A stretch of DNA of 64,000 bases from Patiriisocius sp047731265 (GTDB taxonomy: Bacteria > Bacteroidota > Bacteroidia > Flavobacteriales > Flavobacteriaceae): contig NZ_CP159835.1 in assembly GCF_047731265.1 (NCBI RefSeq), positions 992,001 to 1,056,000 on the forward strand. The letters run 5' to 3'. The notes under the pieces were generated by a model. The model was not told the DNA's origin, ran no database searches, and saw only the letters and a program-made list of their open reading frames with translations. Below are positions 35,498-43,430 of this stretch, one piece after another. Position 1 is the stretch's first letter. Every line of letters begins with the position of its first letter. The position numbers were made by a program, and so were the translations under genes.

Positions 35498-36262
35498 ATG
35501 ATTAACAAATATTTTAGATTATTTTTAATTTCAGCGCTCCTTTTAAGTTGCTCAGAAACCTTGGATATTCCTATTTCTGAGCGTATCGATGAAGCGTCAC
35601 TTACTGAATGCAAAACTGCAGCTTGCCCAGTAGTTTCGGTAGCCTATATTCACTATGAAGGGGAGCCCAAATTAGCAGGAATTATTAATGATAGTATTTC
35701 TCATTATATAATTTCGGCGTTAAACTTGGGCGATCCAGAATCTCCAGCCACCGCTTCAAATCCCACCGAAGCAATACAAGAATTTATAAAAAATTACTGG
35801 CGGGACACAAGTGAATTTCCAGAAACGAATGAATATGAAGCCGAAATTGTAATCACAGAAAACTTTAGAAACGAAGCATTTATTTCCATATCAAAATCTC
35901 AATACAAATATATAGGGGGTGCACACGGCTACGGAAGTTTATCTTTTTCTAATTTTAATATTGAAACAGGAAAACCAATAACAACAAGGCAACTTTTGAA
36001 TGACAGAAAAGGGTTTACTGCTTTCGCTGAAAAAAAACTAAAAGAAGCTTATCAAATTTCTGAAAATGAATCGATAAATTCAACCGGGTTTTGGTTTGAA
36101 AACGATACGTTTTATCTCCCGTCAACTATTGGATTTATAAAAAATAGAGTGCTAATTCATTATAACATATACGAAGTCGCAAGTTATGCCGCTGGGCCTA
36201 TTGAGGTTGAAATATCGTTGGAGGAAGCGGCTCCTTTTATGAAGTATAAAATTATAAATTAA
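35498..36262 (+). CDS. Lipoprotein with DUF4163/DUF3298 (RsiV-like) domains
   Basis: 254 residues beginning with a lipoprotein signal ('INKYFRLFLISALLLSCSE', Cys about 18). The middle part ('CPVVSVAYIHYEGEPKLAGI') fits DUF4163. 'YKYIGGAHGYGSLSFSNFN' and 'GKPITTRQLLND' are hallmarks of DUF3298, the domain pair also found in RsiV-like and PdaC-like proteins. No catalytic motif is seen. It probably sits in the periplasm-facing membrane leaflet. The 3' end overlaps the broken DinB gene by 4 bp. Confidence 0.82.
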   Translation: MINKYFRLFLISALLLSCSETLDIPISERIDEASLTECKTAACPVVSVAYIHYEGEPKLAGIINDSISHYIISALNLGDPESPATASNPTEAIQEFIKNYWRDTSEFPETNEYEAEIVITENFRNEAFISISKSQYKYIGGAHGYGSLSFSNFNIETGKPITTRQLLNDRKGFTAFAEKKLKEAYQISENESINSTGFWFENDTFYLPSTIGFIKNRVLIHYNIYEVASYAAGPIEVEISLEEAAPFMKYKIIN

Positions 36263-36720
36263 ATCCCTAACGCTCTTTTTAAAGCCCCCACATAACCAAG
36301 GTGGACTCCTTCATGAAAATGATTAAACTGGATGGCTTCTTTAGCTGAAGAAAGTTTAGTTTTAGTAGTAAGCGTATATTTTTTGTATTTGATAAACACC
36401 CCACTATTAAAATCCTCTTCCGTTTTTTTAACGAGTGAGTGCAGTTGACTTTCGCAAAGACCTATTTCATCTTGAGTAGCGTTTCTTTTAGGTTTTGTTC
36501 CTTTTTTATAATGTGCCATTTCTTCAGCAGAAACCTGCATTGGCAAACCGCTCTAGCCATAAACTAATGCTTGTTGCGTTACTGCGGTATGTTTTATATT
36601 CCAAAAGATGTTATTATTAAAACCATCAGGAATTTTATTTAAATGTTCAATACCGATCGTCTCTAAAAAATACTGAAAACATATCGCGGTTTTTAAGGTG
36701 ATGTCAAGGATATGTATCAT
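36259..36720 (-). pseudogene. DinB-superfamily protein gene with in-frame TAG
   Basis: From ATG 36720 the frame reads 'MIHILDITLKTAICFQYFLE' and on through 'FWNIKHTAVTQQALVYG'. A TAG (36553-36555) follows, then 'SGLPMQVSAEEMAHYKKGTK' and on to 'FHEGVHLGYVGALKRALGI'. The HxxxH-like histidines and the four-helix pattern fit the DinB/YfiT superfamily of putative metal-dependent proteins. The full length, 153 codons, is normal. One nonsense mutation breaks it; the 95-residue 3' part alone would be incomplete. Confidence 0.7.
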
Positions 36721-36769
36721 AACGCTATTCTTTTCACTTTAAAATTAATCTAAAAAATAGTAATTGCGC

Positions 36770-36777
36770 TACCTTTG
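36770..36777 (+). promoter_or_regulatory. -7 box before ArsC-like gene
   Basis: TACCTTTG is an exact consensus match 18 bases before the ATG at 36796. It overlaps an in-frame GTG/TTG region at 36775, which argues for the later start. Confidence 0.55.
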
Positions 36778-36795
36778 TTTACTTTAAATAAAAAG

Positions 36796-37152
36796 ATGCA
36801 AAAAATATTTTACCTGAGTACTTGTGATACATGTAAACGCATTATGGATGAAATAAATCTTCCCCAATCGTTTGTACAACAAGACATAAAAACAAACACC
36901 ATAACCAAAGAAGACTTAGAGCATATGTATACTCTTTCTGGGAGTTACGAAGCCTTGTTCAGCAAACGCGCCCGACTTTACAAAGAAAAAAATCTTAAGG
37001 ACACCCAATTTTTAGAAACAGATTTTAAAAATCTCATTTTAGAACATTACACTTTTTTAAAGAGACCTGTGATTATCAATAACGATGAAATTTTCATTGG
37101 AAACAGTAAAAAAGTAGTGGAAGTCGCAAAAGAGAGTTTACATAGAAGTTGA
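36796..37152 (+). CDS. ArsC/Spx-family thioredoxin-fold protein
   Basis: 118 residues from ATG 36796. 'YLSTCDTCKRIMDE' gives the CxxC-like pair near the N-terminus, 'FVQQDIKTNTITKEDLEHM' is the following helix region, and 'FLKRPVIINNDEIFIGNS' carries the cis-proline-type RPV motif of ArsC/Spx proteins. The set of arginines used for arsenate reduction is not convincing, so the substrate is uncertain. No arsenic genes are nearby. Confidence 0.8.
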   Translation: MQKIFYLSTCDTCKRIMDEINLPQSFVQQDIKTNTITKEDLEHMYTLSGSYEALFSKRARLYKEKNLKDTQFLETDFKNLILEHYTFLKRPVIINNDEIFIGNSKKVVEVAKESLHRS

Positions 37153-37171
37153 TGTCATAGCACCCCACCGA

Positions 37172-37246
37172 CCTCGCCTAAAAGGGAGGCTCATGAAAAA
37201 ACTTAACTTTTTTATTTTCAGGTGTGTTCTCGCCCTTTAAAAGGCG
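37172..37246. repeat. Intergenic inverted-repeat segment
   Basis: CCTCGCCTAAAAGGGAGG (37172-37189) and CGCCCTTTAAAAGGCG (37231-37246) are two partly palindromic pieces of a type common between Bacteroidota genes. They lie between the ArsC-like gene and the transporter gene. Confidence 0.35.
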
Positions 37247-37289
37247 GATTTAGAGGGTATGTTCGCAACATTTAATTTAAACCCAACCT

Positions 37290-38201
37290 ATGAACCCAAG
37301 AGTCTTAGCATTTATCGCAGCCTTTTCCGCCAGCTTTATTTATGGGGTTAACCATACCATTGCAAAAGGATTAATGCCCACGGTGATACAGCCTTTTGGT
37401 TTTATTTTATTGCGGGTGAGTGGTGCCGCAGTATTGTTTTGGATTATTAGCTTGTTTTATGAGCGAGAAAAAATAGATAAAAAAGACTGGGGTAGACTCA
37501 TTTTGTGCGCCATGTTTGGGATGGTCATAAACATGAATATGTTTTTTAAAGGATTGGAGCTTTCAACCCCAATTAACAGTAGCGTGGTAATCACATTATC
37601 TCCTGTATTACTGCTTATTTTATCTGCGTTAATCTTAAGCGAACGCATTACACTTTTAAAAGGTTTAGGGATTGCATTGGGACTTGGTGGTGCATTATTA
37701 TTGATTCTATTTGGGGCTAAAACACAAGCCAATGCGCCCAATATTCCATTAGGCAATTTGTTTTTTATAGTAAATGCTACCTCGTATGCGTTCTATCTCA
37801 TCTTTATAAAAAAGCTCGTTCATAAGTACAGCTCCATTACGCTGATGAAGTTTTTGTTCCTGATTGCATTTTTCATAAACATCCCTACAGGTTGGTCGCA
37901 GTTTAGTGAAGTAGCTTGGATGGATTTAAACTTTACCGAAATCTGGCAACTCACCTTTGTAGTTGTAGGAACTACGGTACTTACCTATTTATTTAATATC
38001 TACGCACTCAAACAACTAAGCCCCGCGGTAATTGGGGTTTTTATGTATTTACAACCACTAATTGCAGTAGTTTTTGCAATCTTCACGGGTTCTGATTCTC
38101 TTTCTCCTATCAGAATAATTGCCGCTTCGCTTATCTTTTTAGGAGTGTATCTTGCCACTAGAAAGAAAAAACTGATGCCAGAAGCTATTAAGAATGACTA
38201 A
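37290..38201 (+). CDS. EamA/DMT-family transporter
   Basis: 303 residues with about ten hydrophobic segments in two EamA repeats, the standard drug/metabolite transporter layout. The first repeat has 'LAFIAAFSASFIYGVNHTIA' and 'GLELSTPINSSVVITLSPVL'. The second has 'LGNLFFIVNATSYAFYLIFI' and 'AVIGVFMYLQPLIAVVFAIF'. It is expected to export or import a small metabolite across the inner membrane. The substrate cannot be read from the sequence. No close partner gene. Confidence 0.9.
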   Translation: MNPRVLAFIAAFSASFIYGVNHTIAKGLMPTVIQPFGFILLRVSGAAVLFWIISLFYEREKIDKKDWGRLILCAMFGMVINMNMFFKGLELSTPINSSVVITLSPVLLLILSALILSERITLLKGLGIALGLGGALLLILFGAKTQANAPNIPLGNLFFIVNATSYAFYLIFIKKLVHKYSSITLMKFLFLIAFFINIPTGWSQFSEVAWMDLNFTEIWQLTFVVVGTTVLTYLFNIYALKQLSPAVIGVFMYLQPLIAVVFAIFTGSDSLSPIRIIAASLIFLGVYLATRKKKLMPEAIKND

Positions 38202-38466
38202 ATTAATTTCTACTTAAATATTAACGAATCGAGTAAAAATCCTCCGCATCGAAAATTAGGAACAGGCGCTAACATATATTTAAGAACCCCTTATGGAAGA
38301 AATGCTAGCAGAAAATATTTGTAACTAATACTTACCGAACAAAAAAGCACAAGCAGCTCAAAACAGGTATTTCTAAAATAGGTAGCTATTGAAAATGGGA
38401 TCAAAACTACCCGCCTATTATTGGGGATTTAGAGGACATTTCAAAAGTCGAAGGCAAACCATAAAA
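38202..38466 (+). other. Gene-free stretch with possible coding remnants
   Basis: Short frames look protein-like but are broken. 'KLGTGANIYLRTPYGRNASR' ends at a TAA, and 'KWDQNYPPIIGDLEDISKVE' follows a TGA and ends in TAA just before 38467. These may be traces of a lost gene. I cannot name the family. Confidence 0.25.
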
Positions 38467-38949
38467 TTATACCGAAGTAAGATTCATAGGCACTTCCCCG
38501 TGTTTTCTCGTGTGCTCTTTTGTAATCGTATAAAAATCATCGGTATGATCTAGCTTTTTTAAATTGTCAAATAATTCTGAAGGTAGCGCTCTTAACTTTC
38601 GGGTGTTTAAATCTATCCACCCACCCATCATTTCACAACGAGCGATATTTCTACCTTTATAATCGTAAAAGTTATGCTGAAACGAAAAATACATTCCATC
38701 TTCACTTATTCCTTTTAATTGTAAACTTACCTTAATGGGCTTCCCAGGAAACACTTCCTTAAAGTAAAACATATGCTCATAAAAAACTACTGGTCCAATA
38801 GCGTGCTCGACCATTTTTACTTGACCAAACCCGTTTTCAAGCATAAAACTCAAACGAGTATGGCTCATATAATTTATATATGCACTATTCGCTAAGTGAC
38901 GATTGGCATCAATATCATTCCATCTAACTTCAAATTCTTTTAAATACAT
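38467..38949 (-). CDS. Hotdog-fold acyl-CoA thioesterase
   Basis: 160 residues. 'EVRWNDIDANRHLANSAYIN' is the YbgC/4HBT-type active-site region with the catalytic Asp. 'FYFKEVFPGKPIKVSLQLKG' and 'GRNIARCEMMGGWIDLNTRK' complete a 4-hydroxybenzoyl-CoA-thioesterase-like fold. It should hydrolyse acyl-CoA thioesters. It overlaps the alpha/beta hydrolase gene by 10 bp, so the two are one transcript, predicted to be under the TetR repressor. Confidence 0.88.
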   Translation of the reverse strand: MYLKEFEVRWNDIDANRHLANSAYINYMSHTRLSFMLENGFGQVKMVEHAIGPVVFYEHMFYFKEVFPGKPIKVSLQLKGISEDGMYFSFQHNFYDYKGRNIARCEMMGGWIDLNTRKLRALPSELFDNLKKLDHTDDFYTITKEHTRKHGEVPMNLTSV

Positions 38950-39818
38950 TCTTCTTTTATTTTTTGTGTAAAATTAATCGTTAAATCGGTACGCTCAATA
39001 AAATTAATAACACTATTGTAAACTTCTTCACTTTTTAAATCGTGTTTTAAACCCTTAGTAATTAACGTTTCAATTTTTGGAGTGCCTTCAATAGCCTTTT
39101 TAATAGGTGCAAATGGCGTTATTTTATCATCTTGATCGTGTATTAACAATATGGGCTGTGATGCTTTTGTCAATAAATTTTTAACCAGAATTTCTTGATG
39201 AGGGACTTTTAAAATACTGTTGATTTTGAGATCCAGTATTTTTGTGGCTCTTTTTGAAATCCTCAACATTTCTTTAAAATAGACAAAAATGGCATCCATT
39301 CCAGAAGGCGAACCCATTATAACAAACTTTTTAACGTTTACTTTTGGGTTTACTAAATAGGCGTATGTCAATGCAGTATTGCTAAAAGAATGTCCAACCA
39401 CGGTATCTATTTCACCTATTTCAGTCATCGCTTTTACAATTGCCTGACGGTACATTTCTAAATTAAGATAATTCGTTTTAGAGCGTCCGTGTCCTGGTGC
39501 GTCCATTGCATACATAGTATATTTTTCAAGATCGATTTTCTTGTGATAAGGAATCCAGCGTTGGCTATTACTCATCCAACCGTGAAGAAACAACACATTT
39601 TTAGGACCATTTCCCCATTTATATAACACAGATGATTGACCCTCTTCTTCAAAATAAGTTTGCTGGGCTTGAGAAAGAAATTCCATCCCTTTTTCTGTTA
39701 TACCTGCTCGTTTTACTTTAGTCAAAAGTTTAAACGAATGTTTTGCATTCCATTTTGGAAATAAAAAAGCCGTAATGTTGATGTATGCCCCAATAAGTTT
39801 TAATAATATTTCTTTCAT
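38940..39818 (-). CDS. Alpha/beta hydrolase
   Basis: 292 residues of the alpha/beta hydrolase fold. 'VLFLHGWMSNSQRWI' forms the oxyanion-hole region, the nucleophile Ser is in 'TVVGHSFSNTAL', the acidic residue is in 'ILLIHDQDDKITPF', and the catalytic His is in 'ITKGLKHDLKSE'. The substrate is unknown; an ester or thioester is likely given the thioesterase partner. A predicted TetR operator lies 11 bases upstream of the start codon. Confidence 0.87.
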   Translation of the reverse strand: MKEILLKLIGAYINITAFLFPKWNAKHSFKLLTKVKRAGITEKGMEFLSQAQQTYFEEEGQSSVLYKWGNGPKNVLFLHGWMSNSQRWIPYHKKIDLEKYTMYAMDAPGHGRSKTNYLNLEMYRQAIVKAMTEIGEIDTVVGHSFSNTALTYAYLVNPKVNVKKFVIMGSPSGMDAIFVYFKEMLRISKRATKILDLKINSILKVPHQEILVKNLLTKASQPILLIHDQDDKITPFAPIKKAIEGTPKIETLITKGLKHDLKSEEVYNSVINFIERTDLTINFTQKIKEECI

Positions 39819-39828
39819 ATAATATAGT

Positions 39829-39844
39829 GATACCGATTGGTATC
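39829..39844 (-). promoter_or_regulatory. Predicted TetR operator of the hydrolase unit
   Basis: GATACCGATTGGTATC is a near-perfect 16-bp palindrome just upstream of the alpha/beta hydrolase start. It matches the site in front of the tetR-like gene (40460-40475) in 14 of 16 positions. Confidence 0.7.
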
Positions 39845-39861
39845 TATAATGTTAAATTTTT

Positions 39862-40452
39862 TTAGGCCGAAATTTGATTTGTGATATTTCGCAAATGTCC
39901 TATGGTGTAAAGAATCGCTTCAGAATTTCTTTCTAGCCTGCTCATCATAATACCTCCTTCTAAAGTTGCTATAAAAATAGTAGCATAAAACAATGTATCT
40001 GTATTCTTTTTTACTTGATTATTTTTTATTCCATTTTCAATAATCTTTGCAACGGAAGCTTTCAATAGTGCGAGCATATTGAACGTTTGTTGACGCAAAA
40101 TAAGGTTAGTGTCATCAACTTCGGTTGCCGCGTTTAATAAAGGGCAGCCACCCTGGTACAATGGCGTGTGCATATAATTTCCAAAAAACGAAAAGATCGC
40201 TTCCATCTTATCTTGAAACGTAGTTGCTCTTTTTATAGTTTCGCCTAATTCTGTAAACATCAACTTTGCCAATCTTCTCAACGCTTGTTGCTCCAGATCA
40301 CTTTTACTCTCAAAATGCCTGTAAATTGCGCCTTTGGTAAAGCCAGTGGCCTTTGTAATGTCGCTAATAGATGTAGCCTTATATCCTTGCGTATTAAAGA
40401 GGTTGGCACTTTCCCTAATTATTAAATCTTTTGTCGTTTCCGCATTGCGCAT
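39862..40452 (-). CDS. TetR/AcrR-family repressor
   Basis: 196 residues from ATG 40452; upstream in-frame codons lie inside the promoter and operator. The N-terminal helix-turn-helix is clear: 'TTKDLIIRESANLFNTQGYK', 'ATSISDITKATGFTKGAIYR' and 'HFESKSDLEQQALR'. The C-terminal ligand-binding part ('TPLYQGGCPLLNAATEVDD', 'FIATLEGGIMMSRLE') resembles the TetR_C subfamily of YxaF/LmrA-like repressors. It probably represses itself and the hydrolase-thioesterase pair in response to a hydrophobic ligand. Confidence 0.92.
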   Translation of the reverse strand: MRNAETTKDLIIRESANLFNTQGYKATSISDITKATGFTKGAIYRHFESKSDLEQQALRRLAKLMFTELGETIKRATTFQDKMEAIFSFFGNYMHTPLYQGGCPLLNAATEVDDTNLILRQQTFNMLALLKASVAKIIENGIKNNQVKKNTDTLFYATIFIATLEGGIMMSRLERNSEAILYTIGHLRNITNQISA

Positions 40453-40455
40453 ATA

Positions 40456-40463
40456 CAAAGGTA
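40456..40463 (-). promoter_or_regulatory. -7 box of the TetR-family gene
   Basis: The minus strand reads TACCTTTG, and its last base is 4 bases from the ATG at 40452. The operator at 40460-40475 overlaps the box, so bound repressor would block the polymerase. Confidence 0.6.
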
Positions 40464-40475
40464 CCAATTGGTATC
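40460..40475 (-). promoter_or_regulatory. Predicted TetR autoregulatory operator
   Basis: GGTACCAATTGGTATC is palindromic apart from one outer position and shares its TACC-ATTGGTATC core with the site at 39829-39844. Confidence 0.7.
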
Positions 40476-40554
40476 TTAACTACAAAACAATATTATAGCT
40501 TGTTATTAAAGAAGTAAACTTCATACCTTGCAACTCAACACAATTTTAAATTGT

Positions 40555-41535
40555 ATGCCAATAGTTCCATCACCTTACAAAGCAAAAGGGATCTTTAAAA
40601 ACGGTCATTTTGCCACGATCTATTCGGCCAAACTTCGCCCTATCCCTTCGCTTATACAAACAAGGGAAAGATTGGAATTGAGTGATGGTGATTTTGTGGA
40701 TATTGATTGGAGTTACAACATTGCAAAAAATGAAGCTACTAAAAAAGTTGCTGTCCTTTTGCACGGCTTAGAGGGGAATGCACAACGTGTTTATATGAAA
40801 GGGCAAGCAAACGTTTTAATTAAAAATGGTTGGGATGTAGCTGGGATGAATCACCGTGGCTGTAGCGGCGAGGAAAACAGGCTCTATCTTTCATATAATA
40901 GTGGTAGAACTGAAGATCTAGCAGAACTCATTAACCATTTACTTACTCATAAAAATTATGAGGAAATAACATTAATTGGTTTTAGTCTAGGAGGTAATGT
41001 GCTTTTGAAATATTTAGGGGAACAAAAAGAAGTGCCAAAACAGATTAAAGCTGGCGTCGCGATCTCTACGCCGTTATATTTAAGAGGTGCCTTAGAGCAG
41101 CTGGTTAAAACAGAAAATGTAGTCTATAGCCAAACTTTTATCAACGATCTCAAGAAAAAGTACAAGCGTAAAATGAATCAATTTCCCAATGCCATGAACG
41201 CAGATGAGCTAAAGAAAATTCAGAATTTACTAGATTTTGACAATTTATATACTGCAAAAGCCCACGGCTTTGAAGACGCCTATGACTATTATGAAAAAAG
41301 CAGTAGTTTACAGTATCTACCCAACATAAAAATTCCAGTACTCATATTAAATGCTGAAAATGATAGTTTTTTATCCTCAGAATGCTACCCTTATGACATC
41401 GCAGAGAATCACAAAAACATCCATCTTGAAGTACCAAAAAGTGGCGGTCACGTAGGTTTTCATGTGTCAAACAATGTGTATTATTCTGAACGCCGTACAT
41501 TAGATTTTATAGAAAAAATCAGCCGTGATGAATGA
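40555..41535 (+). CDS. YheT-like alpha/beta hydrolase
   Basis: About 326 residues from ATG 40555 ('MPIVPSPYKAKGIFKNGHFA'). 'KVAVLLHGLEGNAQRVYMKG', 'AGMNHRGCSGE' and the nucleophile motif 'LIGFSLGGNVLLKYLGE' identify the YheT branch of alpha/beta hydrolases. The acidic residue is in 'VLILNAENDSFLSSE' and the His in 'GGHVGFH'. Cytoplasmic; likely a carboxylesterase of unknown substrate. It is divergent from the TetR-family gene and overlaps the SdpI-like gene by 8 bp. Confidence 0.88.
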   Translation: MPIVPSPYKAKGIFKNGHFATIYSAKLRPIPSLIQTRERLELSDGDFVDIDWSYNIAKNEATKKVAVLLHGLEGNAQRVYMKGQANVLIKNGWDVAGMNHRGCSGEENRLYLSYNSGRTEDLAELINHLLTHKNYEEITLIGFSLGGNVLLKYLGEQKEVPKQIKAGVAISTPLYLRGALEQLVKTENVVYSQTFINDLKKKYKRKMNQFPNAMNADELKKIQNLLDFDNLYTAKAHGFEDAYDYYEKSSSLQYLPNIKIPVLILNAENDSFLSSECYPYDIAENHKNIHLEVPKSGGHVGFHVSNNVYYSERRTLDFIEKISRDE

Positions 41536-41884
41536 GAACTTAAAACTACTACTGCTTGCAGTTGGCTATTGTTCGTTTATGATTCTTCTTGGAATTATCT
41601 TTTTTAAATTTCCTCCTAAAAAAATAAACCACTTGTATCGCTATCGCACGTCACGATCTATGAAAAATCAAACGGTTTGGGATGCTGCCAATGGGTATTC
41701 TTCAAAATTATTTTTACAATTAAATCTCATTGCGTGTATAGTACTTGTTATCATTTATTTTTTAATCCCTCAGCATAGACTTATAGGAACGGTTTTGACT
41801 TCAACAATGCTTATTATATGCACGGTTCCAATGACCGAAAAATACCTAAATACACATTTTGATCGCGACGGAAAATCGAAATAG
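41528..41884 (+). CDS. SdpI-family membrane protein
   Basis: 118 residues with about three membrane segments ('LLLLAVGYCSFMILLGIIFF', 'LNLIACIVLVIIYFLIP', 'LIGTVLTSTMLIICTVPM'). 'HLYRYRTSRSMKNQTVWDAA' is the SdpI-type loop motif. SdpI itself is the immunity protein against the SdpC toxin in Bacillus, but most homologues have no known role and no toxin gene is seen here. The ATG at 41528 is preferred to the GTG just before it. The start overlaps the hydrolase gene. Confidence 0.78.
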   Translation: MNENLKLLLLAVGYCSFMILLGIIFFKFPPKKINHLYRYRTSRSMKNQTVWDAANGYSSKLFLQLNLIACIVLVIIYFLIPQHRLIGTVLTSTMLIICTVPMTEKYLNTHFDRDGKSK

Positions 41885-41916
41885 AACAGAACCATTAAAA
41901 TGGAACTGATAATTGC

Positions 41917-41924
41917 TACCTTTG
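41917..41924 (+). promoter_or_regulatory. -7 box for yicC-gmk-nadD
   Basis: TACCTTTG lies 20 bases before the yicC ATG at 41944. It is an exact TAnnTTTG match at the expected distance. Confidence 0.55.
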
Positions 41925-41943
41925 CAATTAAATTAACGTATTT

Positions 41944-42801
41944 ATGATTCAGTCAATGACCGGTTACGGCAAGTCCGTCATTCAATTACCAACAAAAAAA
42001 ATAACGGTGGAGGTGAAATCACTCAACAGTAAAAGTTTAGATCTAAACACTCGTGTACCTTCCTCTTATCGTGAAAAAGAGTTGCAAATTAGAACGATGT
42101 TGGCTACTTCACTCACTAGAGGAAAGGTTGACTTTAATCTTTTTGTCGAAATGACAGGGGAAGAAACGACCACAAAATTAAATGAAGTTGTAGTAAAACA
42201 ATACATCGAGCAATTATCAAAAGTGGTGGATGGCGACAAGACCGAATTACTCAAAATGGCGGTACGTTTGCCCGATGCTTTTAAAACAGAACGAGAAGAG
42301 ATTGACGAAAACGAGTTTACTGAAATTTTAAAAGCAGTGAAAGAAGCTTTGGTTGAGATAAACAAATACCGAAGCGATGAAGGCGAAGTGCTAAAACAAG
42401 ATTTTTTACAACGTGTAGACCTGATTGAAACCTATCTTGAAGAAGTACTTACTATTGACGGTCAAAGAATCGAAAATGTTCGAGAACGTTTGCGAAATGC
42501 CGTTAATGACCTTAAGGAGAAGATAGATGAGAATAGATTTGAACAAGAACTCATTTATTACCTTGAAAAATATGACATCACCGAAGAAAAAGTGAGGCTT
42601 CAAAATCACTTAAATTATTTTAGAGAAGCTATAAATAGTGAAGACAGCAACGGTAAGAAACTCAACTTCATAACCCAAGAAATAGGCCGAGAAATCAATA
42701 CCATAGGCAGTAAGAGTAATTTTGCCTTAATGCAACAACTGGTGGTCCAAATGAAAGATGAATTGGAGAAAATAAAAGAACAAGCGCTAAACGTATTGTA
42801 A
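41944..42801 (+). CDS. YicC-family endoribonuclease
   Basis: 285 residues. 'MIQSMTGYGKSVIQLPTKKI' is the family N-terminus, 'VEVKSLNSKSLDLNTRVPSS' follows, and the C-terminal DUF1732 region holds 'KLNFITQEIGREINTIGSKS'. The Escherichia coli member is an endoribonuclease. It leads a tight operon with gmk (1-bp overlap) and nadD, the usual order in Flavobacteriia. Confidence 0.93.
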   Translation: MIQSMTGYGKSVIQLPTKKITVEVKSLNSKSLDLNTRVPSSYREKELQIRTMLATSLTRGKVDFNLFVEMTGEETTTKLNEVVVKQYIEQLSKVVDGDKTELLKMAVRLPDAFKTEREEIDENEFTEILKAVKEALVEINKYRSDEGEVLKQDFLQRVDLIETYLEEVLTIDGQRIENVRERLRNAVNDLKEKIDENRFEQELIYYLEKYDITEEKVRLQNHLNYFREAINSEDSNGKKLNFITQEIGREINTIGSKSNFALMQQLVVQMKDELEKIKEQALNVL

Positions 42802-43430
42802 TGAAAAAAGGCGGAAAGCTAATTGTATTCTCTGCTCCTTCTGGCAGCGGTAAAACAACTATCGTAAAGCATTTACTAGGTATTGAAAAACTGAATTTAG
42901 AATTTTCGGTATCTGCAACTTCACGTGCTCCTAGAGGAGAAGAACAGCACGGAAAAGACTACTATTTCTTAAGTTTAAAAGATTTCAAACAGAAAATGAA
43001 AGATGATGATTTTCTGGAATGGGAAGAAGTGTATCGTGATAATTTCTACGGCACACTGCATAGCGAAATAGAGCGTATTTGGGCCATGGGAAAGAATGTC
43101 ATTTTTGATATAGATGTGGTAGGTGGTTTACGCATAAAAAAGAAATTCCCAGAAAGAACATTAGCAGTATTCGTTAAACCGCCTAGTGTAGAAGAATTAA
43201 AAATTAGACTGAAAAAGCGAAAGACTGAAAGCGAGGAAAAAATTAATATGCGCATCGCAAAAGCTTCCGTTGAAATGGCTACAGCTCCGCGATTCGATTT
43301 TACTATATTAAATGACACCTTGGAACATGCACTAGAAGAAGCCGAAAAATTAGTGCTAGGTCATATTAGCAAACCCCTTTTTGAAGATTCTCAATTATCA
43401 AAAGGAGCTATAAATTTAGAAGAAGAATAA
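42801..43430 (+). CDS. gmk: Guanylate kinase
   Basis: 209 residues; phosphorylates GMP to GDP with ATP. The P-loop 'SAPSGSGKTT' is at residues 11-20, the GMP-binding region contains 'SATSRAPRGEEQHGKDYYFL', and 'FEWEEVYRDNFYGT'-type sequence (here 'FLEWEEVYRDNFYGT') is conserved. 'KNVIFDIDVVGG' is the Walker B region. Slightly longer than average owing to a polar C-terminal tail. Its start overlaps the yicC stop (TAATG) and nadD starts right after its stop. Confidence 0.97.
   Translation: MKKGGKLIVFSAPSGSGKTTIVKHLLGIEKLNLEFSVSATSRAPRGEEQHGKDYYFLSLKDFKQKMKDDDFLEWEEVYRDNFYGTLHSEIERIWAMGKNVIFDIDVVGGLRIKKKFPERTLAVFVKPPSVEELKIRLKKRKTESEEKINMRIAKASVEMATAPRFDFTILNDTLEHALEEAEKLVLGHISKPLFEDSQLSKGAINLEEE

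Noticed and set aside
38458..38480. TAAAATTATACCGAAG as a fourth hairpin-repeat copy
   Set aside because: Half of it is the 3' end of the thioesterase coding sequence and no partner half or stem is present.
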